From an uncultured Clostridia bacterium (GTDB taxonomy: Bacteria > Bacillota_I > Bacilli_A > RF39 > UBA660), in NCBI GenBank assembly GCA_947569225.1, contig CANORX010000052.1, positions 1 to 6,743 on the forward strand: DNA of 6,743 nt, read 5' to 3'. The stretch's first letter is position 1; every line of letters starts with the position of its first letter. Below, in pieces: positions 6,717-6,743 of the stretch. The translations under genes and the position numbers were made by a program. The notes beneath the pieces are model-generated. The model was given only the letters and a program-made list of their open reading frames with translations, did not search any database and was not told the DNA's origin.

Positions 6717-6743
6717 CCAAACACTTTGTGTTTGGTTTCTTTT
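6717..6743 (+). terminator. Intrinsic terminator of the polA-CDF unit
   Basis: CCAAACAC (6717-6724) and GTGTTTGG (6728-6735) form a perfect 8-bp stem with a TTT loop, followed directly by the T-rich tract TTTCTTTT up to the window edge. The T tract may continue beyond the edge. This is the most convincing terminator in the window and marks the end of the transcript. Confidence 0.85.

Noticed and set aside
1..6743. Mycoplasma-type code (TGA = Trp)
   Set aside because: Conserved Trp positions use TGG, and every gene reads through without needing TGA, so the standard bacterial code suffices.
1..6743. CRISPR array, tRNA or rRNA, insertion sequence or prophage signals
   Set aside because: No regularly spaced repeats, cloverleaf-like sequences, transposase motifs or terminal inverted repeats were seen; the window is nearly filled by four genes.

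Overview
The window is about 6.7 kb of AT-rich DNA (roughly 30% GC, estimated by eye). All genes lie on the + strand: the 3' part of polC, a small VanZ-like membrane-protein gene, polA, and a cation-diffusion-facilitator (CDF) transporter gene. PolC occurs in low-GC Gram-positive bacteria and their relatives. TGG encodes Trp, all four genes stop at TAA or TAG, and no frame needs TGA read as Trp. This points to a low-GC Bacillota/Bacilli-type bacterium with the standard bacterial code. An uncultured gut-type lineage is a guess, not something the sequence shows.

Layout: polC enters from the left edge and ends at 2574. The vanZ-like gene (2585-3025) follows after 10 bp, with its ribosome binding site overlapping the polC stop, so the two are probably co-transcribed. 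The 149-bp gap at 3026-3174 holds a likely terminator hairpin, a second imperfect hairpin, and a good extended -10 promoter with a short leader for polA. polA (3175-5841, GTG start) is followed after 8 bp by the CDF gene (5850-6683). Two inverted repeats, the second a clear intrinsic terminator, close the unit at the right edge.

Two replicative functions sit side by side: PolC as chromosome replicase, and Pol I for Okazaki-fragment processing and repair. Both carry sequences resembling sliding-clamp binding motifs. The membrane genes after each polymerase have no obvious functional link to it.

The most notable result concerns PolA. It is full length and most catalytic motifs are intact, but two active sites look damaged. 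The first metal-binding Asp of the 5' nuclease is Val (V12). The fingers O-helix (motif B) lacks about nine residues after K727/F731, including the otherwise near-invariant Tyr-Gly of the FGxxYG pattern. If real, this Pol I has lost or strongly altered both its nuclease and its polymerase activity. Otherwise it reflects a sequencing or assembly problem. All family comparisons here are from memory, not from a search.
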